64,000 bases of DNA. It comes from Vibrio pectenicida (GTDB taxonomy: Bacteria; Pseudomonadota; Gammaproteobacteria; Enterobacterales; Vibrionaceae). The stretch is from positions 1,736,001 to 1,800,000 of the forward strand of contig AP024889.1 in NCBI GenBank assembly GCA_024347015.1, read 5' to 3'. Made by a program: the position numbers and the translations under genes. Positions 25,931 to 34,237 of this stretch are shown piece by piece. The first letter of the stretch is position 1. Each line of letters starts with the position of its first letter. The notes beneath the pieces are model-generated. The model was not told where the DNA came from. It ran no database searches and worked only from the letters and a program-made list of their open reading frames with translations.

Positions 25931-28507
25931 CTAAAGCATATTGCAGTGGATACCTTGCCCTAAGTCGCTTTGTTTCATGATTCCCCATTCAACGATAGCT
26001 TGATTGGTTAGTTTTTGATACGTAACATTATTTAACCAAGTTGATATGGGTGATAACCAATATAGAGAAGGATCTTTAGAAATAGCCAGTAACGCCTCTT
26101 TCCAAGCAATGAAATTGGACTCACAGCCACTATTAGACACTTCATTAAACATTCGACTCATACTCACAAGTGTTGTGATTTTTTGACCCAGTTCTGAGTA
26201 AGGGTTATAAAGTGCATCAATAGAACTAAGCAATCTAGCATCATAACTATCTGGAATTAAGTCAGAAATTAGATATCTTAAAATATGAGCGGGTAATATT
26301 TCAGAAAACAAGACAGGTGCATTGTCTTGCATTTCAGAAACATGGCGGCCAACACTGGTACGTTGTGAATGAACTATTGCCATATAACGTTGAAAATCAC
26401 CCAACTGAGAATGTAACCAGTTCGCTCCGTTTTGTTTACTTAGCTCAAGTGCCTCAGCCATATGAGATTTTACTATGCCTTTCGCTAATGGAAGGGCATT
26501 ACCTGATAGATTCGCCACATCAAGGGTTGAATTTTGTAACGCTGATGCGATAAAAGGTGCATATTTTTCTATATCAAAGCTGTTCGGATAAACATAACTG
26601 TAAAATTGACGGCCCTGTGTCGCTTTCCATTCACTTTCTAACGCAGGTTCAATCAACTCATCCAGCTGTTCGACTCGTTTACGATGAACATATTGGCCAC
26701 GACCTGAATAACTAGCCAACCAACGCGCAATGTCATCAAGGGAACTGGTTCGAGATAGATTTTCTTTAGCTAAATATGATGCACTCCATCCCGCACAGGA
26801 TTGTTCACCAATACAATCACTACCAAGCTGCTGGCGAGAGTCAAACAGCCAACGATACACTTGTGCCTTGGTCGTCACATTTTGTTTGATATTGCGCTGG
26901 TGCTCAGAATAAGACAATATTTGCTGCTCTAGCCACTGTTCTTCGGTTTCAGGATTCCAGCCATTTTGTATTAATGTGTTTAGTGTTTCATTAAATATCG
27001 AGTAATAGTGCTCTCGCACTGGTACTTTTATTTCACGCACAACCTCATCTTGTGATGGTTCAAAACGACGAGTTTCTGCTGGAACTCGAGTGTATTCTAC
27101 ACAGCCACGAAAGTTAGGATCACCTCCCAAAATTCCCAAGCGAGAACAAGACTGATAGCTGGCTTGTAGCACCAAAACCTTAGAAGATAGCTCTCTTGCT
27201 GTGGCAGGCCTATAAAGCAGGCTTCTTGCCATTTCATCGACAGCATACCGACTTGCTTGCTCTTTGAAGAAATCATTGGTGTTTGTGATTACACCTGAAT
27301 CAAATAATTTATCGATTAACTGCAACCCTTCCCCTCTCATCAAACTCTGCAGTTTTGTGCTGATAATGCGAACATGATTATCGGCCGTTTCAGCAATTTT
27401 TTTCTTTGCGTTTAATGTCCGAACGTAAAGTTGCGTGAGGGAGTTGCGATCCAAACCACTTAAGTTATTACTGCGCAGTTGATCAAGTTTGGTAATCATT
27501 TGCTCAAGCACTGAGTTTTGGCAGTGTTGCAGCGCTGATAAAGCATTAACGGCTGCGCGAGTAGAGGGAGATGCAGATGTGAGGCTATTGCTTCTTTGCT
27601 GAGAATAAAGAGCATAAACTGCATCAACTTCAGGCTGGCAAACACTTCTTATATCCGATGAAAACAACCGATTTCTGTCTTTATTAATGCCTAGCTGAAA
27701 AAATAAGGTTTTATTAAGTTCTTTATCAACATTGGTTATCAATTGGTTTGAGAAAACGGTTTGGGTTCTTACCGACTCTTGATAGTAAGCTTGATATTTC
27801 AAAGCAACATCAGACGCGTAACTTTTTACGATCGCTTCTATGGTTTTATGTTGGTTAGCAGCCAAAGATGCCCAATGTCTTTTGTCTCTTAAATCTTGCC
27901 GAGTAACGATATCGTCATGGATGGTGAAGCTGTAATGGTCACCAGCAGCCATATTATTCCACCGGTTAATCAGAATATGTCGATCAATACTGCGCTGAGG
28001 CAGCTTGAGAACACCAAACCAATCGACGAGTTCCATAACGGTGGCAAAACGGTCATAGGATGTTCTTGATTCATCCTCAAAGGCTTGGGCGACATCACGG
28101 GCCCAAAAGCCCACAGCAACCGCGCCTCCAATTGGTCCTAATACCTCAAGTGCAGCACCGCCCACTTCAGAGGCAGTGCGGCCAATAGAAGATAGCAGGC
28201 GTGAAGCTTCTTCAGCTTCTAGAGCAACAGAACTTTCTGGACCAGCTTCAAGCAAAGAGGAGGTCTCATTGTATACGTATTTTGTTTCGCTTAAGTTCGT
28301 TGACTCGGCTGAGAAATGGTTCGGTGCGGTTGGAAACAGCTCTTCCGGCGTTATACCTTCACTAAAAGATGTATAGCTCTTCTCACTCAAGCGATTAAAT
28401 GCTTCTTTATCGAGAATAGTAAACTCATCGCCAATAGTACAAAATCCGGCTGCCAAAACGTTTGTTGATAGTATGGCAAAAAATAGTATTAAATGTCTTA
28501 ACTTCAT
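25931..28507 (-). CDS. Large exported protein of unknown function, partner of the ADP-ribosyltransferase
   Basis: This 858-residue protein has a clear signal peptide (residues 1-20, cut after VLAA). A hydrophobic glycine/alanine-rich segment at residues 113-140 (EVGGAALEVLGPIGGAVAVG) is followed by DRFATVMELVDWFGVLKLPQ, reminiscent of membrane-inserting helices in toxins. The long remainder is mainly helical and polar with scattered cysteines. I do not recognise a named family. It lies 62 bases downstream of the ADP-ribosyltransferase gene on the same strand and ends at a strong terminator, so the two form an operon. A binding or delivery component of a two-part toxin is a reasonable guess; a stand-alone effector is the alternative. 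Confidence 0.6.
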   Translation of the reverse strand: MKLRHLILFFAILSTNVLAAGFCTIGDEFTILDKEAFNRLSEKSYTSFSEGITPEELFPTAPNHFSAESTNLSETKYVYNETSSLLEAGPESSVALEAEEASRLLSSIGRTASEVGGAALEVLGPIGGAVAVGFWARDVAQAFEDESRTSYDRFATVMELVDWFGVLKLPQRSIDRHILINRWNNMAAGDHYSFTIHDDIVTRQDLRDKRHWASLAANQHKTIEAIVKSYASDVALKYQAYYQESVRTQTVFSNQLITNVDKELNKTLFFQLGINKDRNRLFSSDIRSVCQPEVDAVYALYSQQRSNSLTSASPSTRAAVNALSALQHCQNSVLEQMITKLDQLRSNNLSGLDRNSLTQLYVRTLNAKKKIAETADNHVRIISTKLQSLMRGEGLQLIDKLFDSGVITNTNDFFKEQASRYAVDEMARSLLYRPATARELSSKVLVLQASYQSCSRLGILGGDPNFRGCVEYTRVPAETRRFEPSQDEVVREIKVPVREHYYSIFNETLNTLIQNGWNPETEEQWLEQQILSYSEHQRNIKQNVTTKAQVYRWLFDSRQQLGSDCIGEQSCAGWSASYLAKENLSRTSSLDDIARWLASYSGRGQYVHRKRVEQLDELIEPALESEWKATQGRQFYSYVYPNSFDIEKYAPFIASALQNSTLDVANLSGNALPLAKGIVKSHMAEALELSKQNGANWLHSQLGDFQRYMAIVHSQRTSVGRHVSEMQDNAPVLFSEILPAHILRYLISDLIPDSYDARLLSSIDALYNPYSELGQKITTLVSMSRMFNEVSNSGCESNFIAWKEALLAISKDPSLYWLSPISTWLNNVTYQKLTNQAIVEWGIMKQSDLGQGIHCNML

Positions 28508-28569
28508 ATTGTTTGATTATTCTTAGGTTTACTGAAAGTGTTAAACTATGTGTTCGTATCAAAAAGTTA

Positions 28570-29331
28570 TTAAAATTCACACGCTTCAAGCGCTGATATA
28601 TTCTCTCCGGTGTGCATATCTTTGATGGGTCTATTTCCTATATCGCTTGCCGCTATTTCTCTATAGATCACATTATTCATTCCCATTTCAGGGTTGGCAT
28701 CGATTGCTGTCACTTCAAAGAAAGTGTTTCTATTGACTAAGACTTCTAATTCGTCTGTTCTCATATCAGGCATAATTATGGACGCTTCTCCATTGCTAAG
28801 TTCAAACATAGATCTTTGGCCACCGTAAAAACCCTCGGTTGATCTGGCAGACACAGAGGTCGATAGAAAAGTGCTAGGGCTAACAATATCACCCACTTTA
28901 ATTAAACCATCACTGTAGGCCTTTATTAACGACTCACCACGGTAGGTTTCACCTGTAAATTTAATTCCTTGTTCAAACGCTGAATCAATATGCTCAATGA
29001 TGGGGTTTATTTCCTCGGTATTTTCGCCATTGAGTATTGCTCGTCGAATAGCTTGATACCCATTTTGTTGATAATAATTAAGAGCATCAATGGATTCATA
29101 AGATAAAGAATATTGCTGCTGCATTGATGAAGGCTGAAGCCTTGACATTATTTGGTAATACTCATCGACACTTTCTTTTGTAAAAGGGTTGTCTAGTTTT
29201 TCTATTAAATCCTTAATTTCTGCTTTCGAGTAATATCCTTTGTTATATTTCAGGCCAGCAAAACTCGCCGATGAAATAGTGAGAAATGTGACAATGGCAG
29301 TTGAAAAAATAAGTTTAATTAGCAACTTCAC
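28570..29331 (-). CDS. Secreted ADP-ribosyltransferase toxin (Vis-like)
   Basis: The 253-residue protein has a signal peptide (residues 1-25, ending ASFA) and an R-S-E class ADP-ribosyltransferase domain. The NAD-binding arginine is Arg131 in TYRGE, the STS motif is residues 157-159 in FLSTSVS, and the ExE motif is Glu194-Leu-Glu196, followed by the beta-strand NRNTFFEVTAI. The spacing and size agree with the Vis toxin described from V. splendidus. ExE with two glutamates predicts transfer to arginine. It is the first gene of a two-gene operon with an 858-residue exported protein. No immunity gene is obvious nearby, as expected for a toxin aimed at eukaryotic targets. Confidence 0.87.
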   Translation of the reverse strand: MKLLIKLIFSTAIVTFLTISSASFAGLKYNKGYYSKAEIKDLIEKLDNPFTKESVDEYYQIMSRLQPSSMQQQYSLSYESIDALNYYQQNGYQAIRRAILNGENTEEINPIIEHIDSAFEQGIKFTGETYRGESLIKAYSDGLIKVGDIVSPSTFLSTSVSARSTEGFYGGQRSMFELSNGEASIIMPDMRTDELEVLVNRNTFFEVTAIDANPEMGMNNVIYREIAASDIGNRPIKDMHTGENISALEACEF

Positions 29332-29671
29332 TTATACATATCCTTAACATATTAACTTTGTTTAATACATCATACATGCATATTTGTTGACTTATAATGA
29401 TAATACTTATATAACAATGGCTTATTTATACATGCGTTCCAACTTTAGGATATCGACCTTTTATCGAACAAGGATTCTGTCGCTTGCATTATTGTTATCA
29501 GTAACATCATACCCACCACAGAACCGATGGTGTGTTAACTAGAAAGAGATAAAAGTAAGAGCTGTGGTGATCACAGTTTTCCACTATCGAATGTCATGCT
29601 ACTTCAGCACGCCTCTGGACAAAAGTTTGCCAGTGCTTTTGCTAATTTAGTGATCTATGGATTACTTCAAC
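29332..29671. other. Upstream region of the toxin operon
   Basis: This AT-rich stretch has no supported gene. It should hold the promoter of the minus-strand toxin operon: several TATAAT-like elements occur between 29380 and 29420, but I cannot choose one with confidence. Confidence 0.4.
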
Positions 29672-29775
29672 GGCTCTTCTCCGCTTTCATGAGTCTGTAT
29701 GCACAGGCTCATTCATCATAATCACATGATTTATAATGCTTATTTTAAAAATAAGTCAGTAGTCTATTTTGTCGT
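29672..29775 (+). mobile_element. Solitary 104-bp end of the ISL3 element
   Basis: Starting with GGCTCTTCTCCGCTTT, the sequence matches, with few mismatches, the complement of 22600-22703, the right (transposase 5') end of the ISL3 element. The match stops abruptly at GTCGT (29775), just where the transposase coding region would begin. No transposase remains. It is inverted relative to the complete copy, so both copies point their tips toward the toxin region. Confidence 0.88.
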
Positions 29776-29805
29776 ATTTCGTATTAATCAACACGCTCTT
29801 ACTGG

Positions 29806-32520
29806 CTAGCAAGCAATCTTCTCCATTTGTTGAAGTAAAGTGTCGGTTTTAAGTGGCTTAGGAAGATAAGCGTCCATCCCAGAGTCAAAGCAGCGTTGGA
29901 TATCATCATCAAGTACGCTCGCTGTTAGCGCTATAATCGGGGTTTTTGGCAGTCCTGACACGCATTCATGTGCTCGTATCTTTTGTGTCGCTTCAAAGCC
30001 ATCCATAATCGGCATCATGCAATCCATCAAAATGATGTCAAAGCTGTTATCTTGCTTATACATCTCCACGGCCACTTGACCATTTTCTGCAATATCAAAT
30101 TGATACCCCGCTTTACCCAGCATGAGTGATGCCACTTTTTGATTCACATTATTATCTTCCACTAATAAAATGCGTTCAGCTTTGCGATGACTATCCTGAG
30201 TAGTTGGAGCTTGTTTAGGTATGTGACACAAAGAGTTCTCACTAGATAGAGACGGGGCCGCTTTTTCATCCTTAGCCATCCATGCTGTTATCTTTTCTTT
30301 GAGTACATCGGCTTTGAACGGCTTGGGCATATAGTCGTCCATCCCAACCTTATAACACTTCTGAATGTCGTCATCAGCCACACTGGCGGTGAGCGCAATG
30401 ATAGGCACACGCCCTCTATCAGTATCTTCCTGCTCGATTTGGCGAATGGATTGCGTTGCTTCAAAGCCATTTATGATGGGCATCATGCAATCCATCAAGA
30501 TAAGCCCATAACGCTCTTTGCTATACATCTCAACGGCCACTTGGCCATTTTCGGCCACATCAAAACAAAAGCCCGTTTTTTCAACATGTAGGCTCGCCAC
30601 TTTTCGGTTCACACCGTTATCATCTACTATCAGTATCTTCTTCGAATACCTCTCACTGTTTGCCTCTTCAATCGTTTGTGAAGAATGCTCGTGAGAGTCT
30701 TGCTCAAACCGTTCAATGACTTTGATTAAGCGCTGGCCCAGAAGTGGTTGGGTAATTATTGCACTGACATTATCACCAAAATCGTAAGCCCTGCTGTAGA
30801 GGTGCTTCATCACACAAACAGGAATGGATTGGGAAACGATATGTCGAAAATGCTCATTATGATGCTGCGCGGTATCTGGCTTAGTTTCGACATACACGAC
30901 GATGGCATTGCGCTGATTTTTCGCCCACTGAGGTAAGTCGTCCAACCTAGCAACAGACTGGTGAACAGGGATATGGTAGAAGCTCAGCGCTTCACGAATG
31001 ATATGTTCTCGTTTGTTATCATCACACACTAAATACAACTGGCTAAACATTGAGGGACTTCTGGCGTCAACATTTTGCTGAGAAATAGGTAAAGAGAGGG
31101 TAAAGTAGAATCTACTCCCTAGCCCTTTTTTCGAGTCTAATTGAATTCTCCCTCCCATTAATTCAACCAACTGCGTGCTAATGGCGAGCCCCAGACCTGT
31201 GCCTCCAAATTGACGAGTGGTTGAGTCATCTTCTTGGGCAAATGGCTCGAAAATATTTTTTTGTTGCTGCTCATCAATACCAATGCCTGAATCTTGCACT
31301 GAGAACTCGATAGTGGCCTGAGAAGATTCGATTTGGGTGGTGGTGACCGTGAGCTCAACTCTTCCTGAGTCAGTGAACTTCACGGCGTTGGACACAAAGT
31401 TCATGATGATTTGGCGAAGACGATGGTCATCAACCATGACACAATACGGAGTATTGGGGCTGATGGATACCTGAAGGTCAATACGTTTCTCTTTTGCTTT
31501 GGGTGAGACTATCGAAGCAATGTCATAAATAGATTCTCGAACATTGGTGGAATGGGGGGTAATGACCAACATCCCTGACTCAATTTTGGAAAAGTCTAAA
31601 ATGTCATTAATCAAAGTCAGAAGAAGTTGTGATGAGGTTTCGATGGTGTCGACATAGTCACGCTGGGTTGCGGTAAGGGCTGTGTCAGACAATATTTCTG
31701 AAATCCCAATGACGCCATTAAGAGGAGTTCGAATTTCATGTGACATATTTGCGAGAAAGCTACTTTTGGCTTTACTGGCCTTGATGGCCCACTCTTTGGC
31801 TTTCTCGGCTTCGTCTTTCGCTTGGTTAAGCTCTGTATAGTGCGCATCACTGGCGTCACTGAACTCATTAAACTTATCCGCAAGCACCGTGATTTCATCA
31901 TGAAACCAAGAAGATGGCAGAGAAATCCGATTCGTTGCTAAGACATTATGTTCACTCACGGCTTGTTTCATCACGTTGATGCGTCTAATGATGAATAACC
32001 AAGTGAGGGTGAGTACAGCAGAAAGAAGCAAGACAATGCGAATGCTTTCGGCTGAGAGTATATAGAGAAACTGAGACCAAAGGTTGTGATAAATGCGCGT
32101 TAAGTCTGACTGAACTGTCAGGTCTCCGAGTGAATAACGCTTGTTGCCAAACTCATAGTTTAAGGGCCACACCTGAGTCACAGCATTATCAGACAACCGT
32201 TTACCTTGTTCAATCACCGACTGGTTACTTGATGAAATGTGTACATAATCTACTCCCGGTAAGGTTAGCAGTCCTTTCAGTTGAGCAGCGAGTAAATCCC
32301 TGTCTTCAACCCACAAGCTCTCTATTATGCTCGATAGCTGACTGGTTTTGATATGGCTTAATTTTTCGTTAATGTACTGAATATCCAGTTGCAACCGATG
32401 GTGAAGGTTATAACTGGTTGTGGCGATGGCGAGCAGCACACTCATTAAGGTTACGGTGAACAATAGTTTTTTGTTAATACTCAAGTACCGATGTGTCTTT
32501 TTCATAGAAAGCCTAGCCAT
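29806..32520 (-). CDS. Hybrid sensor histidine kinase with two intact receiver domains
   Basis: The 904-residue protein has two membrane helices (about 18-36 and 159-178) around a periplasmic sensor, then a HAMP-like linker and coiled coil, HisKA with His261 in NMSHEIRTPLNG, HATPase with GGTGLGLAIS, a degenerate receiver-like segment, and two full receivers. The receivers are very similar to each other (both contain ILMDCMMPI and ALTASV-DDDIQ), which suggests an internal duplication. There is no HPt domain, so phosphate should pass to a separate HPt protein, and no output regulator is adjacent. Either ATG 32520 or the one at 32505 may start translation. Confidence 0.88.
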   Translation of the reverse strand: MARLSMKKTHRYLSINKKLLFTVTLMSVLLAIATTSYNLHHRLQLDIQYINEKLSHIKTSQLSSIIESLWVEDRDLLAAQLKGLLTLPGVDYVHISSSNQSVIEQGKRLSDNAVTQVWPLNYEFGNKRYSLGDLTVQSDLTRIYHNLWSQFLYILSAESIRIVLLLSAVLTLTWLFIIRRINVMKQAVSEHNVLATNRISLPSSWFHDEITVLADKFNEFSDASDAHYTELNQAKDEAEKAKEWAIKASKAKSSFLANMSHEIRTPLNGVIGISEILSDTALTATQRDYVDTIETSSQLLLTLINDILDFSKIESGMLVITPHSTNVRESIYDIASIVSPKAKEKRIDLQVSISPNTPYCVMVDDHRLRQIIMNFVSNAVKFTDSGRVELTVTTTQIESSQATIEFSVQDSGIGIDEQQQKNIFEPFAQEDDSTTRQFGGTGLGLAISTQLVELMGGRIQLDSKKGLGSRFYFTLSLPISQQNVDARSPSMFSQLYLVCDDNKREHIIREALSFYHIPVHQSVARLDDLPQWAKNQRNAIVVYVETKPDTAQHHNEHFRHIVSQSIPVCVMKHLYSRAYDFGDNVSAIITQPLLGQRLIKVIERFEQDSHEHSSQTIEEANSERYSKKILIVDDNGVNRKVASLHVEKTGFCFDVAENGQVAVEMYSKERYGLILMDCMMPIINGFEATQSIRQIEQEDTDRGRVPIIALTASVADDDIQKCYKVGMDDYMPKPFKADVLKEKITAWMAKDEKAAPSLSSENSLCHIPKQAPTTQDSHRKAERILLVEDNNVNQKVASLMLGKAGYQFDIAENGQVAVEMYKQDNSFDIILMDCMMPIMDGFEATQKIRAHECVSGLPKTPIIALTASVLDDDIQRCFDSGMDAYLPKPLKTDTLLQQMEKIAC

Positions 32521-33253
32521 TATTATTTTGAGTCTTTAATAAAAATAGTCGGTCAGGAGTGAAGTGAAACGGAATGTGGGCTTTTTTTATTCAATAGGCA
32601 CGCAGCCCGCCAGTCAGCGATAGCTCTCATTTCTTCAGCAACATTTAGTTTTTTTGGCTAGACTCATATTAAGAGAGCCAACACGTCTCCTTAATACTGT
32701 AAGTGCATGCTCTCTTTATGTTTAGTGGCCACTGTCTCTGTGGCCTTTTTTCATTCTGCGAACTTATACCACTGCTGTCTAATTAAGACTAGATTGCTTA
32801 GTCGGCTCTAAGAAAGCGTGCAAAGTTAGATATTGTCGATGATGCATTTGATGGCAGCAGGCATTGCTAGGATGATGTGGTCGAGACGACGCCCGAACGT
32901 GAATTGTACCAAAGTACATACTCCGCTTGATCAGGGTTTCTATTGTATCCACGCTTTGTGGTATTGACATCTCCAGAATGCTTGAGATGCTTGAGATGCT
33001 TGATTCTCTATACTAATTACCCTCTTTTAAGTTTGCTATAAACGAGGAGTCTATATTGAATGAGCGGAGCTACAAATACAGCCTCACTGAATTATAACTA
33101 TTTACTGATTTTACGTGGTTTAGCACCGCAAATTAAACTATCAAATCGAGCTAATGAATAATTTTTACCCACATGCATGAAATTGATGTGGGCTTATTGA
33201 TGGTGATGCTTATACCGTGATTGGGGTGTTGCCATTGATGAAGAGCCTCTTTC
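32521..33253. other. 733-bp intergenic region with one terminator-like hairpin
   Basis: No protein gene is supported; the 63-codon frame on the minus strand has no ribosome site or recognisable domain. A plus-strand hairpin with a T-run at 32727-32751 suggests a short transcript. A 9-bp unit ATGCTTGAG is repeated almost three times at about 32978-33002. The rest shows nothing I can name. Confidence 0.5.
32640..32751 (+). ncRNA. Candidate small RNA ending in a rho-independent terminator
   Basis: GGCCAC and GTGGCC (32727-32732 and 32740-32745) form a stem followed by six T, a good terminator with no coding frame upstream on that strand. GAGAG near 32673 can pair with CTCTC near 32710, giving a folded body. 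The 5' end is a guess. It is only a candidate, because no promoter could be assigned. Confidence 0.3.
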
Positions 33254-33970
33254 TTACATAAAACGCCAAATACACTGTCGATTTTGTACATCTGGAACCG
33301 AATGAAAATGAGTAGAGTCGTCACTAACCCACAATTCAGAGCCAGCCGAATAAATAGGTTTGTATATGTTTTTTATTGGAATGTACCATTCTCCAAACTC
33401 TTCCATAACAATTGCTGATGAAGGTTTTTTATCTGAATGACGTTGTTTAATTCTGTGAGAAAGCATCACTTGATGAGAAAAAACACCCTCACCGATATAA
33501 TTACCTTCCAATGGAAAACCTAACAAAACAATATTCGACACTTTACCTGAGTCTTGATGCCATGAGTGAGTTAACCTTCTATTTGGTTGTGTTATCTCCA
33601 TCACAGAGCCTGTCACATTATTTCCACATAATGACCATATTTTGTATAAAAACTCTTTTCCTGAGATATTAACTCCAGAGCTATAAAATATTTTCGTTAT
33701 TGAATTGAGTGTTTCATTATTAAGCTCATCTTTATACACCATAAAAGAGAACTGGTCTGATATATTTAATTTTTTTATTGCGTTTACGTTCAAAAAAAAA
33801 CACTTAAGAGCATGGCGTAGCTTAAGCCTTAAATGGTCATTTTTCCACGCAAAACCAATGCCTTTACCAGGGAATAGAGTTTCCAAGGAAACATAACTAC
33901 CGTGATGAACTACCACACTTTCATCTTGCCTCAGAGCTTTGGGTACTCTCCAAATGTTCAAATCTTTCAT
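33254..33970 (-). CDS. PhyH-like Fe(II)/2-oxoglutarate oxygenase
   Basis: The 238-residue protein's core resembles phytanoyl-CoA dioxygenases. The metal-binding HxD is in SWHQDSGK (about residues 136-143), the distal histidine is most likely in HFHSVPDVQN near the C-terminus, and the arginine expected to hold 2-oxoglutarate follows in RQCIWRF. It has no signal peptide. The ATG lies two bases after the stop of the psaC-like gene, so translation is probably coupled. Substrate is unknown. A role together with the ferredoxin-like PsaC is an inference from operon structure only. The assignment to the double-stranded beta-helix oxygenases is moderate. Confidence 0.6.
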   Translation of the reverse strand: MKDLNIWRVPKALRQDESVVVHHGSYVSLETLFPGKGIGFAWKNDHLRLKLRHALKCFFLNVNAIKKLNISDQFSFMVYKDELNNETLNSITKIFYSSGVNISGKEFLYKIWSLCGNNVTGSVMEITQPNRRLTHSWHQDSGKVSNIVLLGFPLEGNYIGEGVFSHQVMLSHRIKQRHSDKKPSSAIVMEEFGEWYIPIKNIYKPIYSAGSELWVSDDSTHFHSVPDVQNRQCIWRFM

Positions 33971-33972
33971 CT

Positions 33973-34218
33973 TTAATAAGCCAATCCCAGTGAACGAGTT
34001 GTCTCTGCCCCTAGATATACTCGAACAGACAAGAAATCAGTTGGACATGCGGTCTCACAGCGTTTGCACCCCACGCAGTCTTCCACTCTAGGTGCAGAAG
34101 CAATTTGACCAGAACCATTATTATCCCATACTACCATTTCCAAAACATCCGTCGGACATGCTCTTACACATTGAGTACACCCAATACAAGTATCATAAAT
34201 TTTTACTGTATGTGACAT
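33973..34218 (-). CDS. psaC: Photosystem I iron-sulfur subunit PsaC homologue (2[4Fe-4S])
   Basis: This 81-residue protein is canonical PsaC length and nearly canonical in sequence. It begins [17 protein letters not shown], has [12 protein letters not shown], and ends with the PSI-specific tail [12 protein letters not shown]. All eight cluster ligands are present: Cys11, 14, 17 and 58 for one cluster and Cys21, 48, 51 and 54 for the other. The difference from plant, algal and cyanobacterial PsaC is concentrated at residues 30-36: PWDGCK is replaced by VWDNNG, removing the non-ligand Cys34 and Lys35. A perfect AGGAGG precedes the ATG by six bases. It is the middle gene of a tight operon (HAF-repeat protein, this gene, PhyH-like oxygenase). 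No other photosystem gene is in the window. It is probably a transferred gene now serving as a soluble dicluster ferredoxin. Confidence 0.95.
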   Translation of the reverse strand: MSHTVKIYDTCIGCTQCVRACPTDVLEMVVWDNNGSGQIASAPRVEDCVGCKRCETACPTDFLSVRVYLGAETTRSLGLAY

Positions 34219-34237
34219 GATAAACCTCCTAGTTTAC

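Noticed and set aside
32779..32970. 63-codon frame in the large intergenic region
   Set aside because: It has no ribosome site and an unusual composition rich in His/Cys/Pro; no domain seen.
33973..34218. Psac-like gene as a trivial bacterial ferredoxin
   Set aside because: Length, N-terminus and the PSI-specific C-terminal tail match PsaC itself, not generic 2[4Fe-4S] ferredoxins. Contamination remains possible but the altered loop and the operon context argue against it.
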